Made by a program: the position numbers and the translations under genes
Part shown: in pieces, positions 50,375 to 61,607 of the stretch
How the letters are laid out: each line of letters opens with the position of its first letter
Numbering within the stretch: the first letter of the stretch is position 1
Source of the DNA: Pegea sp. RAD2-039
Lineage: Eukaryota > Chordata > Thaliacea > Salpida > Salpidae
Length of the DNA stretch: 64,000 bases
Assembly: GCA_034620365.1 (NCBI GenBank)
Contig: JAQGEQ010000003.1
Span: 62,001-126,000 of the forward strand
Direction of reading: 5' to 3'
The notes under the pieces: generated by a model
Seen by the model: the letters and a program-made list of their open reading frames with translations, nothing else
Databases searched by the model: none
Told to the model about the DNA's origin: nothing

Positions 50375-53300
50375 CGACGTTTTCTATCTCATGACATCAA
50401 TTTAAAGATTTCAAAGAATCTTGCTTAATATTTAACTTTATATGTCAACTGGTTAATGTAAGGTGAACAAAAGTCACCTATTTTGCTGCAATAAATGTTT
50501 TTTTGTGCAACAAGTTACCTTTCAACTAACTTTCTAATATGTTCTCAAGCAATTCATCATGAGGAACTCGAACTTTTCAGCCACTAAGCAATTTGTTTCA
50601 CTTTTCAAAATGCTTTTCTTTCATATAACAACTCTTCAATTACACTTTTGCTTTCTTGTATTTCTACGAGTAGCTGACATGTCTGCTAACAACTGAAAAG
50701 TGTGATTCATATACAACACTATCAGTTATTTCAACTTAATAAATCTCTTCCTTATTGCTCTTCATCAACGTTTCTTCATCTTTTTTGTAGCATAAAATAC
50801 CTTGGCACATTTGCTAACATCTTTGTTTATAAGCTTTCAGTCAAGATTTATGTCTGTTTTATTTCCCACTGTGCTCAGTTCAGTTACTACTTAGTACATA
50901 CTCATGCTACAAAACAGATAAATCAGTTAACAGCCAGCCACCATTCTGGTACGAATCTATTTTAAGCGTCTTGGTTCACTGCTGTTGTATGTCCGAGTAA
51001 ACTGCACGTTTGTAGGTTGTAAAAATGCATGTTTAAATCTTCAACGTAGTTATACCAGCCATCTAGATTTCCTGATGTCTTCTACTAATGACTACCAGTA
51101 CACTTTGAATAATTCAAATCTTTTTATGTGTGCCTAAAACTTTCTTTGCTGCATCATATGAAACAATAAACGCTTCAAAATCACTGCACTTAAAATCATT
51201 TGATTTGTTCGAAACTTTTCTAAGACTTCTTCAGAAGGTTTAAAGTTGTTTGTAGATTTAACATTTCCTACTTTAAATAAATATTTAATTAGTTGAAACA
51301 TTATGCAATGAATCCTTCAGATAAGTCCTTAATTAGTATCTAAGTGTTGAATGTGATCAAATTAGTATTAGAACTAAATGAGTTTACAACTGAAAAGCTC
51401 AAAGCATACATTACAATTGTTAAATTCCAATGTTTCACATTTGCATAGAGAAAATATATTTTCTAAGTTACAAACAATCAAAAAATATTTAGATTCCTTT
51501 TTACAATAATTAGAACGGCAATGATTTAAAATGGTGGATTTAAAAGTCTTAATAAAAAAGGGCTTAAACAATTGTAAATAAAACCATTAGTCAATTTCTT
51601 CAATAATCATTTTACGAACTGCATTTTAAACAGATAGATTGAACCTTCAAGTAAAAAGCTGAACAATTTAATTATCAAAAATTCAAGATAAATATATAGG
51701 CGAAAAGTTAAGCCAAATTGTATAAGGCGCCACCAAGCGGTATTCTAAATGTTATTCAGAAACAACAAAATCCGTTTTCAGATTGTCCTGCACCAGAAAA
51801 GCGATCAATTCTTAAGCTATATAAAAAATAACTTAATTGATGATGTCATCAATAAAAATTTCTCAATAAAATAATAGAACATAACAGAATGAAAAAAAAG
51901 TTGATTGGCAAAGTTAAAATTATATATTAAACAGATATTTTTGGCTTTTCTAACTCTGTCGATTTTTTGTAAAGTTTTTATTTCTTTTAGGCATATTATC
52001 AATTCTATGTTTAGAAATAAGGCTTATAGTAATGCTAAATGATTTTAACTGAATATTTGATTTAATAAAAACGTTTTGAGTTTAGTGGGTTCAAGTTTAG
52101 GATTATTTTGATTTTATGAAATTGAAACGAGACATTACTAGCATGTCGACAAAAACTTAAATTTTCTACTATTTTCACCAAAAAATCTAGTTTGATAATC
52201 AAGATCAATTTCAAGGACTTCGTGATGATAGTATCAATGCATTTTGTCAAATAATTATTTGTTTTAAGATTAAGTTAGAAATGAAGTCAACGAAATGAAA
52301 CAAAAACTTATTTGTGTTCTATTTACTATTTTCTGTTACCCAGTCTTTACCATAAAAAATCATGTAATATTACTGTATATATGCATGATTCAAATTTGTT
52401 CTAATTTTCTAATAACTTGTATTTATTTCTAGATTGTTACAATTACAGAATGGCTGAGCTCATTAGTAGATACCATAAGTATTTTGTTTAGGTTTATATA
52501 CAACAGAATGTAAAAATCTAGCGTGTAAAACATAATTGAAATTATTTGTAGCCATTAACACAAACATTAAAGATGACAAAACATATTTCGATATAAACGG
52601 TTTCGTCAAAAGATAAAATTTGATTATTGTAGTCATGATGTTTTTTTTGATAAAGTTTTAACCAGTTACTTTGAAACTAAAAAATAAACTAGATTTGATT
52701 TCATAGTCAACCATTTGAGCAAGATCTTTATTTAATCAAAACATTAAGAAGAAACATAGCTTTTATTGATATTCTGATTAATAAATATTTAATCAAAAGT
52801 TGTTTATTAATAAATAAACTTAAGTTAATTTTGAATAAGTTAAGAACTGACCAATAATTTTTGATTTATCTTTATATTCGAATCTAATAGACAATTACTT
52901 AAAAATTCAGAAGTTTAAATTTTGTATCTCATGACTCTTAGTTTCATTGAATAATTAAAGTTAGTTAAATTAACCGCATTTCAACCTTTAAGACAGTCGT
53001 TGGCTTTTTCGAACCCAAACAAATGAATCTTTTAAAATATCAAATCTTTGTTAGCAACTCAGTTGACAAGTTCATACGTCTTATAAGTGAAATGAGTTCT
53101 TTTCTGCTTTTTATGGAATCGCTTGTAAATCTAATGATAGTAAATGTAATTGTAGTTTTTATCTAACCCAAACAGACTTACCAGATATAAAATCAGATAC
53201 TGAGGTAAATAAGAGTGTAAAAATTTGCCTGTTTTTTTTGAGTTCAGAAGAACACTTTTGTGTTTGGTTCAACATGTATGTAAATCACTTATTAGTAAAA

Positions 53301-54098
53301 TGATTAAATTAAAAATGAATATATAAACTGATGATCATTTAAAAGAACTTCTGCAAACTACACTCGCCACAATTACTTTCTGAATTAGTTCTTTCTCTCC
53401 AAGTTACTTTAAATCTAAATACTTTTTTCTAACCTAATTAAACAGACTTGATCAGACTAACTAATCTGTCATCTACTCTTTACATTAGCCAAACTATCAG
53501 GCATCACTTCAGTCAAAGAATTATGTTATTAAAAGTAATGTCTGGCTGTTAGAAACAAACAGTTAGAATTTACCTTATAAAGTAATTTTTGAGTTGATGA
53601 CAAATTAAATTAAAAGTTTTAAATGAAAATGATACAATATTTTGTTAAAAATCGATAAAAAATCTTTTCAAGTAAAACTACAAACTTTTGTTCCCTTTCA
53701 TACTTTGGTTTCAATCAACAAAACAATCACTTCATTATTTGAAAAGTAAGAGCCTTTTAATTGTATCTAAAAACAAATCAAGTAATATTTCTTCACGTCG
53801 AATAATTACCACTACCAACAAGTATTCCAAAAATACTAATAAAAATTCGTCAACATAAAAAGTATAATAATTATCATCATTTAATTTTGATTTATTCATT
53901 TAAATACAACTTACACACTCATGTATACCCAATTCATTAGCTAAGCACATGAATATTTCACTAAACTATTTAAATTTGTAACTTTGAATTGATAAATATT
54001 ACAATTGATATCAGTATAATTTGTATTTAAAGGCATTTTATAAAAGAATTGTGGAGAAAAAGTTTCATCTTAAATGACCTGCAGAATGACTTTCAGAG
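50375..54098. other. 3.7-kb convergent region between Tubby and AHSA1
   Basis: The first 750 bp is GC-normal, with an AATAAA at 50490, and looks like 3'UTR or old exon DNA. Short frames there have no splice context. 51.3-54.1 kb is AT-rich and shows nothing beyond the short GC-rich motif at 51726-51741. Confidence 0.4.
51726..51741 (+). promoter_or_regulatory. CTCF-like GC-rich motif
   Basis: GGCGCCACCAAGCGGT contains CCACCAAGCGG, close to the CTCF core CCACCAGGGGG with two mismatches. It stands out in very AT-rich DNA between two convergent genes. Motif match only. Confidence 0.2.
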
Positions 54099-55142
54099 TT
54101 AGAAAATACCGTTGATGTCAAACCCAAATCCAAAAGTCATTTTAATTGGCTTCCAGTAATAATCGTACCAGCCAGATCGTGTTGATTCAACTGACCCTTC
54201 TGGAACACCAGTTTGTTCCAACTTAATCTCAGCACCTGAAGATGATTGCTGAAAAGAAATTGTAACAACTGAATGGTGAGCGTCTGGCCAATTTTTCTGT
54301 CGCCACTGCAGAACGATCTTTTCATTTTCTTTCAGACTAGTATACACACCAGAAACAAACCCATCAAAGAGCTGGAATGCTTCGCCTGCTTTTGCATCAC
54401 TTTTTATATTCGATCTACTCCAAGCAGCAACTCTTTCTTTCATCACAAGACTTTTGTACACATCAGAAACCTCAGCCATAAAGGTTACAGTCATTACTAG
54501 CTTCTTTGTAAAGATTTTTGTTCCTACTTGATTGTTAGATTTAGTTGAGGGCAGTTTTGTGGTATGTTGTTTGAAATCGCTGTTGATGGTGGTTTTAGAA
54601 GACTCAGTTGCTTGATTTACGGACTCTTGAACGGTTGGAACTTGCAGAGTTGATCCACAATTGTTTCTTAGACTATCAGCATACTCTCCCATCTTCAGAC
54701 GGATCAGTTTTGTTCCTTGAATTCGCATAAGTTCTTTCAACTGATCACATTTTTGGTGATCCTTAGTAAAATATACAGAAACATCAATTTCATCTGCTGT
54801 GTTTTCTTCACTTAGATTAGGTATCTCCAGCTCACCCTCATAAATAATATCACTACCTTTTAAAGAACCTTTCCAAATAGCCTTGATATTGAACTCATAA
54901 AATGAGATTATCTTCTTTTTTCTATTACTCAGAGTCGCATCACCTTCACAAGATTTGATTTCTTTAATACAGCATGAACCTACTGACTGGTCTTCAACTT
55001 TTAAACCAACTAAAAGCTTTGCCAACTCTTTTTTAGACCAATCCGTGGCATTTTTTTCCGTCCAATGCCAGTTATTCACATTATGGCTGTCTGGTCTTTG
55101 CTCCACAATCCATCTAGGGTCACCTTTGCCCCACTTCGCCAT
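54099..55142 (-). CDS. AHSA1: Activator of Hsp90 ATPase (Aha1)
   Basis: A single exon of 347 residues, close to human AHSA1 (338). The start MAKWGKGDPRWIVEQRP is the family's conserved N-terminus. NVNNWHWTEKNA (residues 21-32) is the motif implicated in stimulating the Hsp90 ATPase. The N-domain continues to about residue 160 with EIKSCEGDATLSNRK and FYEFNIKAIWKG. A Thr/Ser/Gln-rich linker of about 60 residues precedes the START-like AHSA1 C-domain (about 225-345) with VYKSLVMKERVAAWSRS, FDGFVSGVY and GWYDYYWKPIKMTFGFG. An acceptor-like CCATTTCAG ends 34 nt before the ATG, implying a 5'UTR intron or trans-splicing. A heat-shock element lies about 1 kb upstream. The protein recruits to the Hsp90 middle domain and accelerates ATP hydrolysis. 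Confidence 0.96.
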   Translation of the reverse strand: MAKWGKGDPRWIVEQRPDSHNVNNWHWTEKNATDWSKKELAKLLVGLKVEDQSVGSCCIKEIKSCEGDATLSNRKKKIISFYEFNIKAIWKGSLKGSDIIYEGELEIPNLSEENTADEIDVSVYFTKDHQKCDQLKELMRIQGTKLIRLKMGEYADSLRNNCGSTLQVPTVQESVNQATESSKTTINSDFKQHTTKLPSTKSNNQVGTKIFTKKLVMTVTFMAEVSDVYKSLVMKERVAAWSRSNIKSDAKAGEAFQLFDGFVSGVYTSLKENEKIVLQWRQKNWPDAHHSVVTISFQQSSSGAEIKLEQTGVPEGSVESTRSGWYDYYWKPIKMTFGFGFDINGIF

Positions 55143-56145
55143 GGCAACTAAGCTATAATTCGAAACCAGTGTCAATCTGAAATGGTTTATAAGTAATTAG
55201 CAATTTTATATATAAACTTTGATAAAGTTAGTAAAGTTTTATACCAGACTATTTAAGATAAAAATAAATTTGTTTAATGTCCATATATATAGAATAAAAG
55301 ATTTTATGATTTGAAAACTTTATGTGTGATTCAGCATATTAGATAAATATATCAGAAATATATATTAAGCAAGATTAAATAATGAAAAAAATAGATACTC
55401 TTTAAAAACCAGGTAGATAACATTAAATAAAGTAAATTAAAACAAGAAAAGTTTAAAGATTTTTAAGAAAATATTAATAACTTTCAAACTTATTACAACT
55501 AAAGAAACTAAACTTATGAAAGTTTTTATTGAAATTCAGCAAAATGTAGTTTTTAATGTATTTGTTTATAACATTAATTTCCATAATTGATAAAGTTTCA
55601 ATAAATTTTATAAATTATAGAAATAAAGTTATATTATTTATATTTAGAAATTTTTTAATTAAAAAAACCATTCATAAAATTAATTATTGGTTAGTTTTTA
55701 AATAATTTCTTAATGGTTATAAAACTATTTTTAAATATCATTATTAGCAAAAGATAAACTGGAAGTATAAAAACATTTTTATAGATTAATAGAAATAACA
55801 TATTCTACATGAAACCATTTTAATTAATAAGAAAAAAGTTTAATTAAAGGTTTTTACAACTGAAACATCATTTCTTCAGTTATGTATAGATCAAAAATCA
55901 AATATAATGGTGTCATTTTTACTGTAAATTGAATAATTTAAAAAAAATCTTACTAAAAAAAACATCAATAAAAATTCTAATCACAAACATCTAATGAATT
56001 ATCTATCATATAAATTTGGTCAACTAATTTTGATTTGATATACCGATAGCTGACATTAAATTGTAATGTAAAAAAATAACGACAGAAATTGTAAGTAGTA
56101 ATAGTAGTAGTATGAGTATTAGAGACAAATTGCCCTCAAATCGGT

Positions 56146-56160
56146 CGAACTTTCCAGAAC
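56146..56160. promoter_or_regulatory. Perfect three-unit heat-shock element
   Basis: cGAActTTCcaGAAc fits nGAAn-nTTCn-nGAAn with no mismatch and no gap, the minimal high-affinity HSF1 trimer site. It is 1.0 kb upstream of the AHSA1 start on the divergent flank. If AHSA1 has a 5'UTR intron ending at 55177, its transcription start could be much closer. Chance occurrence somewhere in 64 kb is not negligible. The position next to an Hsp90 co-chaperone gene is what makes it credible. Confidence 0.4.
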
Positions 56161-56904
56161 ATACTTTAAATCAAAATTTTTGAAAAGCACATTTGTTCTT
56201 TAATTATGGCAGTATAAAAAGTAAGTTTTGAGATAAAAATTGAATTAAAAAACTATCTTTTATGTTCACTAATTTTACGTTAAAAAGTTAATTGTGATAT
56301 ATAGAAAAATGATTAAAAGCAAAATTTGTATTTATTTTTTAATACAAAATTTAAAATCAAAATCTTAAAAATCATTTTTTTCTGACTTTCAATTACTTAA
56401 GTTTTTCTTTGTCTCGAAGGTTTTATTATCCTAGGTTTAAATGAATCCTACAATTGCTAGTGACTTTCTATTCGAATAAACTTTAACAACTTTTTATGCT
56501 CAGCTAACATTGCATGAAAGTCTTCTTTCTTGTATTTTCAATTAAACCTAAAAAGAATAAGAAGATAGTAAGAAGTTTTAAATCTTTACCGATAAAAGTA
56601 TTACTAACCTAGTGGTTTCAATTATGAAATATGATTCTTCGATTGAACTATTGTAACTATATTATAAACCAAACAAGCAATTTTACAACACTAGTTTTAC
56701 CTACTATTTTTTAGAAATATGTTTTAATTTGCAGACAAGCAGATTTTAACTTTAGTACTTACGAAAAATTTGATTATAAAGCATTTTAATCATTCTAATC
56801 ATGGTGATTTATTAAATATTTTATCGAACTAACATCTATGCATTTCTTAAATATTATAAAAGAATACTTTTGAATGCTGTAACTACTCAGTAATTGAGGT
56901 ACGT

Positions 56905-57185
56905 CTCATTAAACTAGCAGCTATCACACCCGCCTAACATGCAAAATATCTGAGTTTGTGCCCGAGCAGATACAAGCTAGCAGCAAGAAAAAGTCCATAA
57001 GACCCGGGTAGAAGGGCCTCGTTAATCTTGTTTATGGTAACACTTCTAGAAAATGTGAAATTCAGAAGTTAGAGTTGGATTCTCATAGGCAAATCGTCAC
57101 TGAGTTCAGTGTCATTTTGGCAGCTCCTGCGACGCCAGCTGGGCATAGCTGCATCAGTCCTTTTGCTCTGCTTTAAACCATTTTT
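56905..57185 (+). mobile_element. SINE family A, copy 5
   Basis: The tRNA-like head is visible as CTATCACACCCGCCTAACAT and the box B-like GAGTTTGTGCCCG. Then AAAAAGTCCATAAGACCCGG, CGTCACTGAGTTCAGTG and CAGCTCCTGCGACGCCAGC follow, stopping shortly after CATCAGTCC, so it is 3'-truncated. Confidence 0.65.
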
Positions 57186-57391
57186 AGGATTTACCAACTT
57201 TTATCAGGTCTTATTTAAATAGTACTGTGTATATTAAATTAGTTGATATATATAGCAAATGTAGTGTTTGCTATAATATATTCAACTGATAAACTATTGT
57301 TATAATAAAAAAATATATAATTTTATTAATAGATGCTTGCATCGTTTGTATTAAATAGCCTTGTTAACCTACAGAATGCTTTTAAGCTTGT

Positions 57392-57404
57392 TTTCCCGCC
57401 AAAA
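57392..57404 (+). promoter_or_regulatory. E2F-type dyad TTTCCCGCCAAAA
   Basis: An exact match to the extended E2F consensus, 1.8 kb upstream of the IkB start and 2.2 kb from AHSA1. No nearby gene start is evident, so its target is unknown. Confidence 0.25.
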
Positions 57405-59193
57405 TAACAGCCTTATGTTAAAATTAATGATACTCAGGTTCCCAAAAATAAGTCTGTAAAAGTGCTGGAAAAATCTGTGAGTATTGATTGATTTCTAATT
57501 TAAAAAAAATGCAAAAACAGATTAATTAAAATTATACATTATAATTAAAGTTATACAATATACAAGTTATAAAGTATTTGAAAAAGATTCGAAACTACTT
57601 TATGCTCATTACAACTAAAAGTATTGTTTAAAAAGTAAAATATAAACTCATTAGCAACTACAACTATGCTATGTACTCAATTATTTTGTTTTTAATTGAT
57701 TCTAAACTGTGTTTTTTAAGCCACGAGCTTCAAAAACTATTATTTTTTGTTATTATTTAATTATTTTTAATTATTACCAACCTTAAGCTATATAATTTTG
57801 AATTGTTCGTAGTAGAGTTTTTTGCTCTAGTACGCTCCATGTGGACAAATATAAAATGAGATAAATGAGAATTTGAAAGAAAAAAGTTAAAGATTACAAT
57901 AATTTATTGTGATGTTTTCTATTGTCTTCATTGCTACGTTTTAGTCCTGATATTTTTTAGATATTCATTATTTGCTTTCCATTTATAAGCTAGGCGATTG
58001 TCCGTAAAGTTTGTTTATTTTATTAATGTTTTTAGGTTTCTTATGTTTTGACTTAGGTATATAATTTGTTTATTAGTTTTTGAAAATATGGTGAAACTTT
58101 TATTATCGAAATATCAGCCCATTTCCTTTCAACTGTTTTTCTTTTTTTTAGTACATTGTTGTTACAAAGTTTTTTAGCATATTCTGAACTTAATAAAAAC
58201 AATTTAGTTTGCAAAATTATCAAGCTTTATAGATTACTTTAAGTTAAATTTTATACTTATTAAATTCTATTTAGGAAATTAAAAAAAGTTGTATAAAAAT
58301 ATGTTTACACATTTCAAACATTTTAGAATTTTATATAAATATGCCAAAAATATATTTTGGTTATAATTAAAAAGCTTTAATTTGATTCTGATTCAATTTT
58401 TATATAAAAGTTTTTTTAAAAATCTGTAGAATTTTCAATTTATTTATTATTTTTAAATAGGACTTTTTATAACCAATTTTATAACTTAATTATTTTTTAT
58501 TACTTTAGATTTTAATTAAATTTAAAAATCCAGGTTAATAGATATATGAAATCACTTTTCTTATAACCTTTTTTGTTTGGAATTTATAAATGTTGATAAT
58601 GTAATTGCTTCTGACATTAATATATTCAATTTAAAAAAAATTTGAGCTTTTGAAAATTTAAAAAAAGTAAATTTAAGAAGAAAAATTTTTCACAAAAATT
58701 TATTTCTTTTTTTGTTCTTGTTATAAAAGTTTTTTTGACATCAAAAAATTTATCTCTTTTTATAATAAAAGTATTTTTCAATGAGATTTCTCTATTAGTT
58801 GGTTAAATTTAAGTATATTATGTTATTTATTTTTAATTTGTCATTCGATTCGTGATATGATTTTTATATTTTGTTTTTTATGAAATACATTTTTTATGTT
58901 AGATGATAAAGTTTATTTATGAATCAAGAAAATATAGTTCTAATAAGCTATTCTAATATATGTTTGTAATTTTACTTAAACAAACAGTTTTAACTTAAAA
59001 CTGTTTGGTATACTTTATAATAAAGTCATTACAATTAAATATAGATCAATTTTTTTGTTAGTTTTTAGAATTTTAAAATATGACTGAACTTATTTATTGA
59101 TTGACTATCTAGTTGAAAACTAAAAGTATAGATTAGTGATCTGTTATTAATCAATGAACAATTTGTTGTTTAGATATTTATTTTTTCATAACA

Positions 59194-61607
59194 ATGGATA
59201 AAAACTTATCAAAACTTTCATCTGAAACTGCAAGAATGGACAGTGGTTTTGAGTCCACTTTAAATTCTATTAGCCATTCCTCGAATGAAAGTGGCATTTA
59301 TTCAAATCAAATAAGTTTTAGCTTATCAGAAAATCTTCACTCTGATCAACACTCATTTACAAAGCAATTATCAGATGATGCTATTGGTTCATGTAAATAT
59401 TTAAAAGTTTATTTTTTATGTCAATATAAAATTTCTTTTTTTCAGTGGAACAAGCAATCTCTGGCATGACTTTGAAACAGGATCTAATAGATGATCCTAA
59501 CTTTGATATGGTTTATTCTCATTGGCTGGTTGCTGATCCTCATGGACATATGTATGTTTGAAACCTACAATTTATCACCAGTTTTTAAATCTCGATTAAA
59601 ATCTTTAATAATAGAAGATCTTTGCTCATTTTAATTCCATTAGAAATTTACTAAATAGATATTTTTATAATCTGTATTTCTTCCAACTGTTATTCATGGT
59701 TTCTATTTTAGACCTTTCCACACTGCTGTAGCTAAAGGAGAGTTTGATATCGTTCACAACATCATAGCTAGATGCTACTTTCAAAATTTACTTGACATGC
59801 CAGACGGTACCAACTTGGTAAATCTATTTAATTAATTTGTTATTTTTTCTAATCAATATTTGTTTAGACTCCTCTTGTAATTGCTGTAATGACTCAAAGA
59901 CCAGATATTGTCAGAGCTTTGGTGATGTATGGTGCTGATGTTACCAAATTTTGTCATGGTTAGTGACACTTGAAACTTATTTAAAAATTAGTTCATAAAA
60001 ATATTCTTAAACTGTTTAATACTTTCTAAGTTTAATTATCTGAAGTTAAAATAATTACAAAATTATTAGAAGTTAAAGAGCTAAAAAGATTTTCAACATT
60101 CATACTATCTTGTAAACTATATATAAATGGAATTGTACTTTTCAGTGACATGCTCTTCTAATTTTAACCAATTTAATTATATCGTCAAGTTTATTTTAGA
60201 ATTGAATCAAATATTTTGATGTTTATATAGGACAAACAGCTCTTCATCTCGCTTGTAAACTAGGCAATCCTACAATGGTTGATATGTTGACAAAACCAAT
60301 TGATGTTGACTTTCTCAAAGAAAATCCCAATTTGAAGCAAATTAAAACTTGCCAGTCGTATATCAACAAAATTAACTTAGAAGGTAAATCACAATTACAG
60401 ATACATTGTCAGAAATGCATTTTCTTCTATTTCTACTAATTTTTTGATTGATTCAGTGGTTATTTTAACTGTATTTGGTCAATTCTCTCGTGATGTTGTA
60501 AGTTTATGACATAATTAATTTAGAGGAAGTCTTACTTGTTACTATTTTCTTCTAGAATTGTCAACAACCACAATCGTGGTAATTATCAACTTATATGCTG
60601 GCTCATAACTTTTATTTCATGAAATGTCAATTACTTCATTACAAGTAGCATCAAAATGTAAACACATACAGCTCCAATCCACCATTGTAGCCTTTTAAGC
60701 GCATTTTTCTTCTTCATCTTCAAACTTTCCAACACGCAGCAACGTATTGACGCTCTAGTATTTTTATCTCTTCTAATTATTGATCAAAATACATTAGAAG
60801 CTCTAAACACATCACCACCTATTTCAATTTCTTTCAGCTATATGCGGTCGCAATTTGCTGACGTTGGTTTACGTTTAATTGTAATATTTAGCAACTATCT
60901 CGCAAACTCATACGTTTGTAAGCTCTTCTCTTCTCTCGTATCTTCTTTTTCTTTCTGCTTTCACTTTCAATGATAAATCTTGTAACTGCCTACTTTGAGA
61001 TACGGAAAGCCCCCGCTTACTCAACTAGGGGGTTTTTTGCTTCCAAACACAAACGCTTCCACCTTAAATATGAATTTCTTCTTCAGGAATGTCTCCTCTT
61101 CACATTGCTGTTCAATCAGGTCATCTTCAAATCATTAAAATCCTCATCAAGGAGCTAGATTGTGATGTGAATCATAAAGATCAGAGAAATGGAGACACGA
61201 GTCTGAACCTTCTGGTTAAAAACGGAGGTGATGTTCAAATCCTTCGGTATCTACTACAACATGAAGCTGATCCAAATATTGCAAATAGATCAGGGTCAGT
61301 CACAAATCACTTCGGCTATTAAACGTTTATTCAGCCTAATATTCAGCAAATAAACAATTTTCCCACAAACTAAATAACCTAATACTTCTTAAAATAAACT
61401 AGTCCATTATACAGGTACACAGCTTTACATTTAGCTGCAGCTTATGGTCAGCATGATGTAGTTGAAATCCTACTTAATTTCACTACTGCTGATCTGTCCA
61501 TTATGACACCAGAAGAAGACTTGGCTGTAGACCTAGCCTGCTATAACAGTGGTTTGGCGAAATACTTACAGCTAGAAATGGACAGTAGAATGGCAGTTGC
61601 TAGGTAG
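59194..61607 (+). CDS. IkB/cactus-type NF-kappaB inhibitor
   Basis: Seven exons: 59194-59392, 59446-59551, 59712-59817, 59868-59958, 60231-60383, 61087-61294 and 61415-61607. All are phase-consistent, giving about 351 residues. The N-terminus holds an IKK phosphodegron, MDSGFES, with Ser17 and Ser21 spaced as Ser32/Ser36 of human IkB-alpha, and Lys7 ten residues before Ser17, as Lys22 is before Ser32. Six ankyrin repeats follow, with clear TPLV-x-AV, GQTALHLAC, MSPLHIAVQSGH and YTALHLAAAYGQ starts. The long third-fourth repeat linker is typical of IkB. It would bind Rel/NF-kappaB dimers in the cytoplasm until degraded. No C-terminal PEST region is seen. The stop TAG falls inside a possible AG/GTAGTT donor, so a longer form is conceivable. 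An acceptor-like TTGTTTAG ends 20 nt before the ATG. Confidence 0.93.

Larger units (their letters stand above)
55177..59190. other. 4-kb divergent region between AHSA1 and IkB
   Basis: Holds the promoters of both genes. It contains the heat-shock element at 56146, a TAG/AGT microsatellite at about 56096-56116, a SINE at 56.9-57.2 kb and an E2F-type site at 57392. No exon is supported, and the remainder is AT-rich. Confidence 0.45.

Noticed and set aside
54273..54500. Plus-strand frame inside AHSA1
   Set aside because: It is the antisense shadow of the AHSA1 C-terminal domain.
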